This document shows, piece by piece, positions 54,126 to 63,425 of a DNA stretch of 64,000 bases. The first letter of the stretch is position 1; the number at the start of each line of letters is the position of its first letter. The stretch comes from Spongiibacter nanhainus (lineage in GTDB: Bacteria > Pseudomonadota > Gammaproteobacteria > Pseudomonadales > Spongiibacteraceae): the NCBI RefSeq assembly GCF_016132545.1, contig NZ_CP066167.1, forward strand, positions 1,763,001 to 1,827,000, written 5' to 3'. The notes beneath the pieces were generated by a model. That model saw only the letters and a list, made by a program, of their open reading frames with translations. It was not told where the DNA came from and did not search any database. A program made the translations under genes and the position numbers.

Positions 54126-55643
54126 TCAGTACCCTAATGGCAGGCCAAAGCCAATCCACACCGCAAGCAGCAGTGACCAACTGAGCAAAAAGGTGAGCGA
54201 GTAGGGCAGCATCAGTGCCACCAGCGTGCCGAGGCCGGCGCTGGGTTCGTGGCGCTGTACAAAAGCAACCACCACCCCGAAATAGGGCATCAGTGGCGTA
54301 ATGATATTGGTACTGGAATCCCCAATCCGATACGCCATCTGCACCGCCTCTGGTGAAACCCCCAATACATAGAGCATAGGGACAAAGATGGGTGCCATAA
54401 GCGCCCACTTGGCCGAGGCACTGCCAATCAACAGATTGATCGCCGCACTGGTCAGGACAAAGGTTAGCAATAGGCTGGTGGTGGAGAGATCGAACTGCGC
54501 CAACCACTGGGCCCCGCTTATAGCGGCAATGGCGCCCAAACCGGACCAGGCAAAGTAATTAACAAACTGGGCGGCGAAAAACATGAGCACCAGATAGGTG
54601 GCCAGGCTGGCCACGCCGCTTTCCATCCCTTCTATCCACTGGTTTGAGCGCTGGTAGCGACCGCTGAGATAACCGAACAGGGCGCCGGCAATAGCGGCAT
54701 ACAGAGCGATAAAAACCACTATCCCTTTTAGTAGTGGCAGCGCAGTGAGACCGTTGGGGTCGGGATTGCGCAGTAAGCCATCCTGGGGCAGCACCAACCA
54801 CAGCAGGGCAACAACATACACCAAGGTAAATACACCAACCCAGCGCAATGCCCGCCGCTGGCTATCGGCGCTGGCTGTCGGCGCATCCTGTTCTTCGGTC
54901 AATGGCTCCGAAGACGCAGGTTTCGCCAGCCTGGGTTCTACCCAGTGGTCGTTCACCCAGGCGCCTATCGCGCTGATAAAAAGGGTCGAAACAATAATAA
55001 AAAAGTAGTTGGCGGAGGCCAGTACCTCATCGCTGGAGACCAATTGCAGAGCCTCAGTGCTGATGCCTGCAAGGATGGCATCCACGGGACCCAGTACCAG
55101 GTTGGCGCTGTAACCGCCGGAAACGCCGGCAAAAGCGGCGGCAATGCCGGCCAGGGGGGAGCGGCCGGCCGCTTTAAAGATCAGTGCCGCCAGAGGGATC
55201 AGTACCACATAGCCGGAATCAAAGCCGATGCTGGAGAGTATGCCGGTAAAAATGATGGCGGTACTCAGCAAGCGCGGTGGTGCCCGTCGCGCAAGAGAGC
55301 TCAGCAGGCAGGCAAGCAAGCCGGAATGTTCGGCCACCGCAATGCCCATAATGGCCACTACCACCGGACCCACCGGCGCGAAGTGAATAAAATTGCTGAC
55401 GGCACTGCTGAGCATCCAGCGTGCGCCCTCGGCAGAAAGCAGTGAGCGTGCGGTAAGGACCTCGTCGGTGGTTGGATGGGTGGCGGCGACGCCCATGGCA
55501 CCGCAAAGGGCCGAGATAAAAACCACCGCCAGGGCAAATAAAATAAACAGCGTGACCGGGTGGGGAAGGCGGTTGCCCAGCTTTTCAACGCGGTCGAGCC
55601 AGCGGTGGCTGACGGGTTTGATGGGGTGGTCCGGGGCAGTCAC
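54126..55643 (-). CDS. AbgT-family transporter
   Basis: This 505-residue protein has about twelve hydrophobic segments and the AbgT layout: NRLPHPVTLFILFALAVVF at the N-terminus, GFDSGYVVLIPLAALIFKAA, and SSTNIITPLMPYFGVVVAFV in the C-terminal half. AbgT imports p-aminobenzoyl-glutamate in E. coli; related MtrF/YdaH proteins can export sulfonamides. The direction here is unknown. The GTG at 55643 has a GGAG nine bases upstream; a GTG at 55658 would add five residues without a good ribosome-binding site. It is divergent from the MFS gene. Confidence 0.92.
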   Translation of the reverse strand: MTAPDHPIKPVSHRWLDRVEKLGNRLPHPVTLFILFALAVVFISALCGAMGVAATHPTTDEVLTARSLLSAEGARWMLSSAVSNFIHFAPVGPVVVAIMGIAVAEHSGLLACLLSSLARRAPPRLLSTAIIFTGILSSIGFDSGYVVLIPLAALIFKAAGRSPLAGIAAAFAGVSGGYSANLVLGPVDAILAGISTEALQLVSSDEVLASANYFFIIVSTLFISAIGAWVNDHWVEPRLAKPASSEPLTEEQDAPTASADSQRRALRWVGVFTLVYVVALLWLVLPQDGLLRNPDPNGLTALPLLKGIVVFIALYAAIAGALFGYLSGRYQRSNQWIEGMESGVASLATYLVLMFFAAQFVNYFAWSGLGAIAAISGAQWLAQFDLSTTSLLLTFVLTSAAINLLIGSASAKWALMAPIFVPMLYVLGVSPEAVQMAYRIGDSSTNIITPLMPYFGVVVAFVQRHEPSAGLGTLVALMLPYSLTFLLSWSLLLAVWIGFGLPLGY

Positions 55644-55725
55644 TCGCAAGCTCTCCACTGGTTAAACGTGTATCATTAAGGGCTTTGCCGATACTGCCAG
55701 AATGGTTTAGTGATAGGAATGTCTA

Positions 55726-56988
55726 GTGTCTGAAGTTGCCCCACCGCAAAGCTCATCGTGGAAAACCATCCTGTCGCTATACCTGGCGATGATGGCGGTG
55801 GGGACGGGGCAAACTGTCGTTTTTGCCGTATTGCCCATGCTGGGGCGGGAGATGTCCCTGCATACACTGACGTTCACACTGCCTTTTACCGGCCTTGTCA
55901 TTCGTCCCGGCGAGATGGCAATCACTTCACTGTCGGCGCTCACAGCATTGGTGTTTTTCCTGTTTGCCCCTCTGTGGGGGCGCATCAGTGATCGGCGCGG
56001 CCGCAAGCCCATTATTATCGTTGGTTTGACAGGTTATGCCCTCGGCACGCTGTTGTTTAACGGTGTGGCCTATCTAGGGCTGGTTGGTGCTCTCGGTGGG
56101 GCGAGTCTGTATATCTTGCTGATCGTGACCCGGGCGGCCCACGCCGCATTGATGTCGGCCGCTCACCCGGCGTCCTCGGCGTATATGGTTGAGATCACGC
56201 CGGTCCACGAACGGACCAAAGGCATGGCGCGTCTGCAGGCCTTTAATCAGCTGGGCAGTATGGTGGGGCCGGCGTTGGCGTGGTTCGTCAATATCAGTTT
56301 TCTGGCGCCGCTGTATATACAGGCTACTTTGATGGCAGTGCTGGCGTTGTTGGTTCATCGTACTTTGCCGGCTCTCCCGGTGACCAAGCCCAAGGACGGT
56401 GTGGCGTCCAAATTGTCGTTTTTTGATCGTCGCTTTCGTTTTTACCTGTTTGTGGGTTTCACCGTATTTAGCATGTTGGGGATGGTCCAGCAGACCCTGG
56501 GTTTTTATTTTCAGGACCTGCTGAACCTGGATAGCGTGAAAGCGGCCCAGTTGTTTTCATACTCTATGGTGGTCTCTGCGGCGGCGATGCTGGTTGCGCA
56601 ATTTGTTATTGTGCAGCGTTTCAATGGCCCACCGGAGACCCTCCTTAAAGCGGGACTTCCCTTTGGTCTGGTCGGGTATTTGATCCTCGCCAATGCGGCC
56701 TCTTTGCCCCTGTTGTTGGCAGGCATGTCTCTATTTGGGTTTGGAATGGGGCTAACTGCGCCATCGTATTTTGCAGCCGCGAGCCTCACTGTAGACGCCC
56801 ATGAGCAGGGTGGACTGGCTGGTTTAATTGGTGCGGCTGCCGGTTTGGGTTTTGTCACCGGGCCGCTAGTGGGGGGCTTTTTATACCAGTTATCTCCCAG
56901 CTATCCATACTGGTGTGCAGCTGCGACGATGTCGATTCTGATCGTGGTGGTGTATCTACACCGCCGCCCCATCGCAGGTAGTGAATAG
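55726..56988 (+). CDS. MFS transporter
   Basis: This 420-residue protein has twelve membrane segments and the MFS motif A between helices 2 and 3 (LWGRISDRRGRKPIIIVG). The second half has RFNGPPETLLKAGLPFGL and GMGLTAPSYFAAASLTVDA, typical of drug:H+ antiporter-like members. The substrate cannot be read from the sequence. The start is GTG at 55726 with GGAA upstream; an ATG seven bases earlier is out of frame. It lies 82 bases from the divergent AbgT gene. Confidence 0.88.
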   Translation: MSEVAPPQSSSWKTILSLYLAMMAVGTGQTVVFAVLPMLGREMSLHTLTFTLPFTGLVIRPGEMAITSLSALTALVFFLFAPLWGRISDRRGRKPIIIVGLTGYALGTLLFNGVAYLGLVGALGGASLYILLIVTRAAHAALMSAAHPASSAYMVEITPVHERTKGMARLQAFNQLGSMVGPALAWFVNISFLAPLYIQATLMAVLALLVHRTLPALPVTKPKDGVASKLSFFDRRFRFYLFVGFTVFSMLGMVQQTLGFYFQDLLNLDSVKAAQLFSYSMVVSAAAMLVAQFVIVQRFNGPPETLLKAGLPFGLVGYLILANAASLPLLLAGMSLFGFGMGLTAPSYFAAASLTVDAHEQGGLAGLIGAAAGLGFVTGPLVGGFLYQLSPSYPYWCAAATMSILIVVVYLHRRPIAGSE

Positions 56989-57093
56989 TTCTGCGAGCGC
57001 TTCTTACTTCCTAAACGACCCAAGTGTTGAACAAAAACTAGTCGTGTCTCGCCAGTGGCGATGAACCGTGAATTTGCGGGAAAGTGAACAGCT

Positions 57094-57114
57094 TTATCCA
57101 CAACCTTATGCACG
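57094..57114 (+). promoter_or_regulatory. Paired DnaA-box-like sites
   Basis: TTATCCACA (57094-57102) matches the DnaA-box consensus TTATNCACA fully, and TTATGCACG (57106-57114) differs at one base. Their starts are 12 bp apart. They lie in the 489-bp gap 56989-57477 between the MFS gene and fimV. Confidence 0.5.
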
Positions 57115-57320
57115 GTTTTTGGGGAAAACTGTTGGCATGGCGAATCGATGTATTGTGACAGTGCCGAGTCACTCCAGGCCTGATGATGCCTAAGCTTCGG
57201 CTATTGCAAGGGCAAAGCAAGGGCGATACCGGGTCAATAGCCAGCCAAGAGCCTGTGATTGTTACCGCGTTGTTTCCGTCGAGCTAACAAAACCACTATG
57301 CGGAGCTTTGCCTCACCAAG

Positions 57321-57329
57321 TTATTCACA
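57321..57329 (+). promoter_or_regulatory. DnaA-box-like site
   Basis: TTATTCACA is a perfect match to TTATNCACA. A further one-mismatch inverse site (TGTGGTTAA) lies at 57413-57421. Nearby 57383-57412 holds a possible fimV promoter (TTGTAT, 18 bp, TTAAAT). Confidence 0.45.
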
Positions 57330-57477
57330 AGCTAAAACGGTGGGCGCCGGAGGTCCCTTTGTGCTGTATTTAATAAAATGGCTTGTATTTTGGGTGCGTA
57401 AACCGGTTAAATTGTGGTTAAGGAGCCCCGGTGACGGAGCATATCTGCGCCCGAAATAAAATTATGGGGTATAGAAG

Positions 57478-59637
57478 ATGAGCAAGTTCCACTCCCCCCT
57501 CAGCTACGCGGTGCTCGCCGCTGCGATCACATCGGCCAGTACGGCCTTTTCCCTTGGCTTGGGAGACGCTTCAATCAGCTCTACATTGGGCCAGCCTCTG
57601 GAGGCCCGTATCCCGATTACTCAACTTGCCGGCCTTTCCGATAACCAATTGGTTGTAAAGGTGGATGCGGTTTGGGATGACGTGACGGGTACAGCAATGG
57701 GAGGGGTGGACCCCCGTCAGCTTTTACTGGAAACGGCGATAGATAGTAACGACACCGGGGTATTGCGCTTGCGGACTCGCCAACCGCTGACGGAGCCCTA
57801 CCTCAGCTTTGTGGTGACCGTGCGCTGGCCTGATGGGGTCATTTCCCGTGAATACACCTTGTTACTGGATTTACCAGGCAGCGGAGCACCTTCATCTACA
57901 GCAGCTTTCGAAGGCGGCAATCGCAATTTTTCCACTGAGGTGACCAGCAGAGTAGAGGCCCAATCGCCGCCCAGCAATCCGGCCCCCGAGAGCGCGCTTG
58001 CTAATTCGCGTGCTCCGTCTTTGTCTTCAAGCCGATCACCGCAAAGTGGCGACACAAGAGCTCAAAACGGACGCTACATAACACGCCGGGGGGACAGTCT
58101 ATGGTCTATCGCCGCCGAGCGGCGTTCCTCCCTTGGCGGGACTATCAAGCAGCGCATGGCGAAAATATACGCCAGCAACCCCCAGGCCTTTGTCGGTGGT
58201 GACCCGGCCCTTCTCAAAGAGCAAGTGGCATTGGATGTTAGCGCCGAGACCCTTCGCAGCGCTTCCTCAGAGCTGCCGGAGCCTGAAACAGAGGTGGCCA
58301 GCAGTGCTCGAGTCTCGCAGCCCGCGCCTGAGCCACAAGCTCCACGTGGCGGCCCTGACGGTGCCGGTGAAAATAAACTGAATGCAATCCGCCGGGAGAT
58401 ATCGCAAGTTACAGAGGCGATGGCGGAGATGTCCGGAAAGTTGGAGGATTTGCAGCGCCAATTGCAAGTGCTGAGTGAACAGCAAGGTAGTGCCGACCCC
58501 GATGACCGTGTCGATGTGAATCCCCCGCTTGAGGCCGATGGGGGCGAGCTAGTGCCGAAGGCCGACCCCGCCCCGGGGCAGCCCAGCAGCGACAGCCAGC
58601 CCAGCAGCGATGAACAAGCGGGCGCCTTAGCGGTGCAGGGCGAGCAAAATACAGACACACCCTCTGTTGGCGAGCCCGGCGAGAATGAACAAATCGCCGC
58701 GGTTTCTCAGAGCCCCGATACACGCTCCCTGCCGCTTGTCGACGTCGCCGCCCCGGCCAGTGCCGATAGCCCAACGACTGCCAATACCGACGACGGGTTT
58801 AGCCTGGACAGGGAAGAGACAGCAGCTATGCCGGCTCTGGCGAACAGCACCGCATCCAACTATGCCTGGCTGCGATGGCTGGCTTTACCGGTATTGGTGA
58901 TAGTGGCGCTGCTGTGGTGGCGTCAACGACGCGGCGACAAAGACCCGGTGCCAGCGGCACTGGCAGAACAGCGCAGCGAAGGAGAGGCAGAATGGATGGT
59001 CTCCGCGCCCCGGGCCCGCCCCAGGGCGCCTGCCTCAGAAGAGTTTGGTGACCTGTTTAGCGAACTGGCTCAGGAGAATCGTCGAGATCTCCCGGGGACG
59101 ACCCCACAAAATGTTCGCAGCGCCATAGATGCTCAGCATACTGCTGCGCAAACACCGGCCGTGCCTAAAACCCAAAGCGAGACGCCTGAGTTGCCACGCC
59201 GCAGCGCGTTTGCCCCAGATGACTTTGCCGATACCTCTACTGCAGCGGGAGAGGAGTCCGTATTTGCCGACCTAGAAAGCGGCCTGTCAGACCTGGAGTT
59301 TGATGATATCGACCTCAATCAACAGAGTGCCGATAGGCCCCTGGTGGACGATACCAAGTCGGTTGGCGAGCGAGCCGCAGCCTGTATGGCACTGGAAGAT
59401 TACAACGGTGCACGGGAAATTTTGGAAGCGGCCCTGCAACACTCCAATGACGTGGGACTGCAGCTACAACTGCTGGATGTGTATGCCGTCCAGGCCGAAG
59501 CGGCGGAATTTGAGGCACTGGCCTTACAGATGGAGTTTGCCGGTGCCGATGAAAACACCCTGGCAGAGATACAGTTGATCCGCGACAAGCTCAATGGTGC
59601 GGTGGATAACGGCGATTACAACGGGCATTCCGCATAG
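57478..59637 (+). CDS. fimV: FimV/HubP-family polar landmark protein
   Basis: This 719-residue protein has a signal peptide (cleavage near AFS|LGLG), then the FimV N-terminal domain (about 28-135, SSTLGQPLEARIPITQLAGL). A LysM peptidoglycan-binding domain follows (about 200-260, ITRRGDSLWSIAAERRS), then a short coiled coil (about 300-340), an acidic Ser/Pro-rich linker and one membrane helix (WLALPVLVIVALLWWRQRRG, about 465-485). The C-terminal cytoplasmic FimV TPR-like domain (AAACMALEDYNGAREILEAA) ends the protein. Such proteins recruit polar machinery, type IV pili and chemoreceptors. It is shorter than P. aeruginosa FimV (919). Confidence 0.93.
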   Translation: MSKFHSPLSYAVLAAAITSASTAFSLGLGDASISSTLGQPLEARIPITQLAGLSDNQLVVKVDAVWDDVTGTAMGGVDPRQLLLETAIDSNDTGVLRLRTRQPLTEPYLSFVVTVRWPDGVISREYTLLLDLPGSGAPSSTAAFEGGNRNFSTEVTSRVEAQSPPSNPAPESALANSRAPSLSSSRSPQSGDTRAQNGRYITRRGDSLWSIAAERRSSLGGTIKQRMAKIYASNPQAFVGGDPALLKEQVALDVSAETLRSASSELPEPETEVASSARVSQPAPEPQAPRGGPDGAGENKLNAIRREISQVTEAMAEMSGKLEDLQRQLQVLSEQQGSADPDDRVDVNPPLEADGGELVPKADPAPGQPSSDSQPSSDEQAGALAVQGEQNTDTPSVGEPGENEQIAAVSQSPDTRSLPLVDVAAPASADSPTTANTDDGFSLDREETAAMPALANSTASNYAWLRWLALPVLVIVALLWWRQRRGDKDPVPAALAEQRSEGEAEWMVSAPRARPRAPASEEFGDLFSELAQENRRDLPGTTPQNVRSAIDAQHTAAQTPAVPKTQSETPELPRRSAFAPDDFADTSTAAGEESVFADLESGLSDLEFDDIDLNQQSADRPLVDDTKSVGERAAACMALEDYNGAREILEAALQHSNDVGLQLQLLDVYAVQAEAAEFEALALQMEFAGADENTLAEIQLIRDKLNGAVDNGDYNGHSA

Positions 59638-59703
59638 TCGTGGAGCGCGCTGCCCAGGATTGATAGACTTGCGTCCATTACGCCCACAGCAACAGGTAGC
59701 GTC

Positions 59704-60009
59704 GTGACTCAAGCCCCCTCTGAACTGGATATTAAACTCAACCGCGAAACCGCCAGAATTCCCTGGCGGGAGCTGCAGCGCTTTTATGCCCAAGGGGCAG
59801 TGATTGCGGTGGGGCAAAACATGGATCTGATCCACGTTGCCAAAGCCTTTGCTGAAGACGACAGCCCTTGGATAGCCGCTCTGCTGGAAGCGGGCGATGT
59901 CGCCAGAGTCGAGGAATCACAGGCGAGCCAGTGGTTTGACGAGGACCGGGAAGTCTGGGCGGTTGTTGTTGCCCCCTGGGTCTTAGTTCAAAGTGAACGC
60001 GCTAAGTAA
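59704..60009 (+). CDS. DUF2288 protein
   Basis: This 101-residue soluble protein has the DUF2288 signature: LNRETARIPWRELQRFYAQG at the start and EVWAVVVAPWVLVQ at the end. No function is known. The start is GTG at 59704. Its TAA shares one base with the ATG of the next gene, which itself overlaps tmcA by four bases, so the three are translationally coupled. Confidence 0.88.
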   Translation: MTQAPSELDIKLNRETARIPWRELQRFYAQGAVIAVGQNMDLIHVAKAFAEDDSPWIAALLEAGDVARVEESQASQWFDEDREVWAVVVAPWVLVQSERAK

Positions 60010-60308
60010 TGACTAAACTGGTCGAGGAATTCCATCGCCAGCTGCGCGAGCGTTTGCAAGTGTTTTTTCGCGATCAGTCGGAGGGCTGGGATATTCCGCC
60101 TGCGCAGTTGTATCGGCTGGAGGGCTTTATCGAAGCTGGCCTGTCTCTGCAGTTGGTCAGCCAAGATGAGGTACGCCAACAGCTGCTCAGCCTCGCCACT
60201 GACTACCTCCCTGAGGAGGACGCCGAGCTCTACCGACAGGATGAGCGTATTGTCCTTCATCTGCACATGAAAACCGCGCCGGTATACCCCAGTACCTCGT
60301 CGACATGA
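60009..60308 (+). CDS. Small protein of unknown function coupled to tmcA
   Basis: I do not recognise a domain in this 99-residue protein (MTKLVEEFHRQLRERLQVFF). It is mostly helical by composition, with Leu/Gln/Glu-rich segments, no signal peptide and no membrane segment, and ends with PVYPSTSST. The ATG overlaps the DUF2288 stop by one base, and its own stop overlaps tmcA by four (ATGA). Tight coupling suggests a role with TmcA or with DUF2288, but this is inference. Confidence 0.78.
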   Translation: MTKLVEEFHRQLRERLQVFFRDQSEGWDIPPAQLYRLEGFIEAGLSLQLVSQDEVRQQLLSLATDYLPEEDAELYRQDERIVLHLHMKTAPVYPSTSST

Positions 60309-62446
60309 ATGCAGACGTAGGGGCGTGGTTTGCTCAGCTGCAGCGCCGCGGTGCCATCAGCGGTTGCCGGGGATTGCTGCTAATAAGTGGTGACCGGGAT
60401 TGGTGCTACCAGCAGCTGCATGCTCTGATTGCTGCCACCGAGCGGGCTGAAGAAAACGTCGCGATACTCTCCAACCACGCATTGGCCGGCATCCCTCCTG
60501 CGCCGGCCAAGACCCTGCTGGGCCAGGAGCGTTCGCTGATTGTTGCCGATGCCTGGACCAGCCTTTCCTTTGATGATTGGTTGGCCGCGGCAGGAACGCT
60601 CCGGGCCGGTGGGCTTTTCTGCCTGCTTTGCCCGCCGCCGGCTGTCTGGCCGGCTGCCTTTCTCTCTTTGGCAAAGGATCGGGGCTACCGTCTGCAAGCG
60701 CCCAACTTTATCTCCCGCTTTATTGCCGTGGCGCAACAATTAAAAGAGGCACTGTGGTGGCAGCAGGGGAGTGAACTGCCACCCTGTCCGGAGTTTTCCG
60801 GCCACTGGCAACCTACGCTACCCAGCACCGGGCAACAACAGGCAATCGCCGCCATTGAGCGAGTGGTAAATGGACGCGCCTGGCGCCCCTTGGTAATTCG
60901 CTCGGACCGGGGCAGAGGGAAAACCGCCGCCCTGGGTATTGCCGCTGCCCAGTTGCTGCTGGCGGGCCGTTGCCGACGTATTGTTCTGTGTGCGGCTCGG
61001 GCGGATGCGGTAACTACGGCATTTAAACACGCCGCAGCGGCGGCAGGGGTCGAGGAGCCGAGTAGCCCGACCTTGAGGCTGAACGGCGCCGAGCTATGTT
61101 TTTGTTCTGTGCAGGATCTTATGGACGGTGCAGTGCAGTGCGATTTACTAATGGTGGATGAGGCGGCGATGCTGCCGGTGTCTTTGTTGCACGATTGTCT
61201 GCAACGCTATCCGCGTCTGGTGTATGCCACAACGGTTCACGGCTATGAGGGCAGCGGGCGTGGCTTTGACATTCGCTTTACATCGATTCTGGAGGCCGAG
61301 CGGCCCCAGTGGCGTCGCCAGTATTTGACCGAACCCCTGCGGTGGTCGGCGGAGGACCCACTGGAAGCGGCCCTTAATCGCCTGTTTCTGCTAGACGCCG
61401 ACAGTGGGGTGGCTGAGCCCGAGGGCGGGATGAGCGTACAGGCGGTGTCGCCCCAGGCCTTGCTGGAAGATGAAAACCGTTTGCGGGCAGTGTTTGGTCT
61501 CCTGGTGGAGGCCCACTATCGGACCCGGCCTCAGGACTTGCAGTATTTGCTGGATCTGCCCGGTCGGCTGTTTATTGCCGAGAGCAACGGCAGGGTTATC
61601 GGTGTATGCCACGTGCTGTTGGAAGGGGGGATGTCGCCGGCATTAGCAGAAGCGATTAGCTGCGCCCGTCGCCGTCCCCGGGGCCACCTGGTGGCCCAAG
61701 GGCTGACTAACCAGTGGGGTGAGCCGCGCTTTGTGCAGCAGCAAAGTTGGAGAATCAACCGCATTGCCGTTGCCGCCGGTCATCGGCGGCGGGGCGTGGG
61801 GCGGGCCTTGTTGAAGCGGGTCGACGCGTCTGCTCAAAAAGCGCAGGTGGCCTTTCTTTCCTCGAGCTTTGGGGCGGAGGCAGGGCTATTGGACTTCTGG
61901 CGCCACTGTGAGTTTTTGCCGGTGAGCTTGGGGCATCGACGGGACAGTGCCAGCGGTGAATATTCCGCTATTGTGGTGCGTGCTATCGCTGCGGAGCTGG
62001 ACGCAGAGTTTCTACAGTATCGCGATCAGTTCTGCCGAGACTCACCCCTACAGTTGCTAGATAAAAAATCACTGCGCGTCGATGTGTTGGAGCGACTGTT
62101 GCTGTCGGAGGCGGTATCAGAATCAGCATCGCAACAGGCCATGCCGCCATATGCATTGCTACCCGGCGACCCGCAGGTGGTGCGGCGCTATCTCGACGGC
62201 GAAGTGAGCCAGCTAGATGCGCTACCCGCGTTGTGGCGACTGTGTTCCCGCTTGCCGCTGCAAACACTGCAATGGCCGCAGCTCGAGCGAGAGGCGGGCT
62301 TGCGCCGGGTCTTGTTGGGCCATTCCTGGGGCGAGATTTCACAGGCATTGGGCTTGGACGGTCGCGCTGAGGTGGAGTCGGTGTCACAGCGCTTTTTTGC
62401 TAGACTGCTAGCTGTTGTTTCAAATTCTGACGATCAGCCAAACTAG
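60305..62446 (+). CDS. tmcA: tRNA(Met) cytidine acetyltransferase
   Basis: This 713-residue enzyme makes N4-acetylcytidine at the wobble base of elongator tRNA-Met, using acetyl-CoA and ATP/GTP. The N-terminal DUF1726 region is followed by an RNA-helicase-like module with the P loop in RSDRGRGKTAALG (about residue 200-210) and the Walker B-like LLMVDEAAMLPVSLL. The GNAT acetyltransferase domain has INRIAVAAGHRRRGVGRALL, and a tRNA-binding tail follows. Length is close to E. coli TmcA (671). It is the third gene of a coupled set. Confidence 0.95.
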   Translation: MNADVGAWFAQLQRRGAISGCRGLLLISGDRDWCYQQLHALIAATERAEENVAILSNHALAGIPPAPAKTLLGQERSLIVADAWTSLSFDDWLAAAGTLRAGGLFCLLCPPPAVWPAAFLSLAKDRGYRLQAPNFISRFIAVAQQLKEALWWQQGSELPPCPEFSGHWQPTLPSTGQQQAIAAIERVVNGRAWRPLVIRSDRGRGKTAALGIAAAQLLLAGRCRRIVLCAARADAVTTAFKHAAAAAGVEEPSSPTLRLNGAELCFCSVQDLMDGAVQCDLLMVDEAAMLPVSLLHDCLQRYPRLVYATTVHGYEGSGRGFDIRFTSILEAERPQWRRQYLTEPLRWSAEDPLEAALNRLFLLDADSGVAEPEGGMSVQAVSPQALLEDENRLRAVFGLLVEAHYRTRPQDLQYLLDLPGRLFIAESNGRVIGVCHVLLEGGMSPALAEAISCARRRPRGHLVAQGLTNQWGEPRFVQQQSWRINRIAVAAGHRRRGVGRALLKRVDASAQKAQVAFLSSSFGAEAGLLDFWRHCEFLPVSLGHRRDSASGEYSAIVVRAIAAELDAEFLQYRDQFCRDSPLQLLDKKSLRVDVLERLLLSEAVSESASQQAMPPYALLPGDPQVVRRYLDGEVSQLDALPALWRLCSRLPLQTLQWPQLEREAGLRRVLLGHSWGEISQALGLDGRAEVESVSQRFFARLLAVVSNSDDQPN

Positions 62447-62460
62447 CGCGGAGTAACCAC

Positions 62461-62853
62461 GTGAGCAGTATTTTTAGCAAAATCATCGCCGGTGAATTGC
62501 CCGGTCATTTTGTCTGGCAAGACGACCACGCCGTCGCCATTATGACTATCGAGCCCATTGTGCCGGGCCACCTGTTGGTGATCCCCCGGCAGGAAGTCGA
62601 TCACTGGGACGATCTTTCTGAATCCCTGAGCAATCACCTGATGACGGTATCCAAACGCCTTGCCAAGGCCCTAAAACAGGTCTACCAATGCAAGCGCGTT
62701 AGCCTACAGATCGTCGGTCTGGAGGTGCCCCATGTCCATCTGCACTTGGTTCCTGTCAATGACATGACCGACTGCTTCTTTGGCAATGCCAAAGGCGCCA
62801 GTGCCGAGCAGTTGGCGGCGGAAGCGACCCGCATACGGGAAGCCCTCGCCTAA
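62461..62853 (+). CDS. HIT-family nucleotide-binding hydrolase
   Basis: This 130-residue protein has the histidine-triad motif HVHLHLVP (His91, His93, His95) and the fold's opening SIFSKIIAGELPGHFVWQDD. HIT proteins hydrolyse or transfer nucleotidyl groups from AMP-amines or dinucleotides; this one is Hint/HinT-like, but its substrate is not known. The start is GTG at 62461, 14 bases after the tmcA stop, so it is probably co-transcribed. Confidence 0.92.
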   Translation: MSSIFSKIIAGELPGHFVWQDDHAVAIMTIEPIVPGHLLVIPRQEVDHWDDLSESLSNHLMTVSKRLAKALKQVYQCKRVSLQIVGLEVPHVHLHLVPVNDMTDCFFGNAKGASAEQLAAEATRIREALA

Positions 62854-63002
62854 ACGTTCTGCCAAACTCTGTTTAGCCATTCCCTCCGCACAAAGGCAGC
62901 TTAGCCCAAATGGGTGACGCGCCCTTGTGCGTCCTCGCGCATGCTACGCCCTCGACATAACTCGCTAATGATGTAACTCGATAATAATGGGAGTCGAGAG
63001 CA

Positions 63003-63425
63003 ATGGTAGAAGCGAAACAGCAGCGTCAATTTGATCACCCGGCCAGTGCCGTTTGGGCTGTACTGGAAGAATTCGGTAATTTGGATTGGACCGAGGGCGT
63101 GGAGCGCATAGAGCTCATTGGCGAAGGGGTTGGCATGATTCGGCGCTTGTTTATGCCCGGCATGGATCCGATCGATGAACAGCTGACCGCTGTGGACAGC
63201 GAGGCGATGTGGTTTTCCTATGATATCCCCCGGGGGATTCCGCTGCCGGTGAGTAACTACTCTGCGGAGGCAAAAGTGGTCGCTCTGGACGACAATCGCT
63301 GCGAAGTTCGCTGGATAGGGCGCGCCAATGCCGAGGGCGTCTCAGAGGAGGAGGCAGCCGCCGCTATCGTCAGCACCTACGATATGCTGTTCGACTGGCT
63401 GCAGGCCCATATGGACGCGCGCTAA
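63003..63425 (+). CDS. SRPBCC-fold protein
   Basis: This 140-residue protein has the START/Bet v1-like fold pattern of polyketide-cyclase/dehydrase relatives: QRQFDHPASAVWAVLEEFGN, WTEGVERIELIGEGVGMIRR and VRWIGRANAEGVSEEEAAAA. Such proteins bind hydrophobic ligands in a central cavity; the ligand is unknown. Its stop overlaps that of the convergent cinA-type gene (CTAA, 63422-63425). Confidence 0.88.
   Translation: MVEAKQQRQFDHPASAVWAVLEEFGNLDWTEGVERIELIGEGVGMIRRLFMPGMDPIDEQLTAVDSEAMWFSYDIPRGIPLPVSNYSAEAKVVALDDNRCEVRWIGRANAEGVSEEEAAAAIVSTYDMLFDWLQAHMDAR

Noticed and set aside
57259-57459. Possible 66-codon gene before fimV
   Set aside because: No ribosome-binding site, no recognisable sequence, and it overlaps a candidate DnaA box and a possible fimV promoter.
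56989-57477. Chromosome replication origin
   Set aside because: DnaA boxes are too few, and no dnaA, dnaN, gidA or parAB genes are near. There is no clear AT-rich unwinding element.
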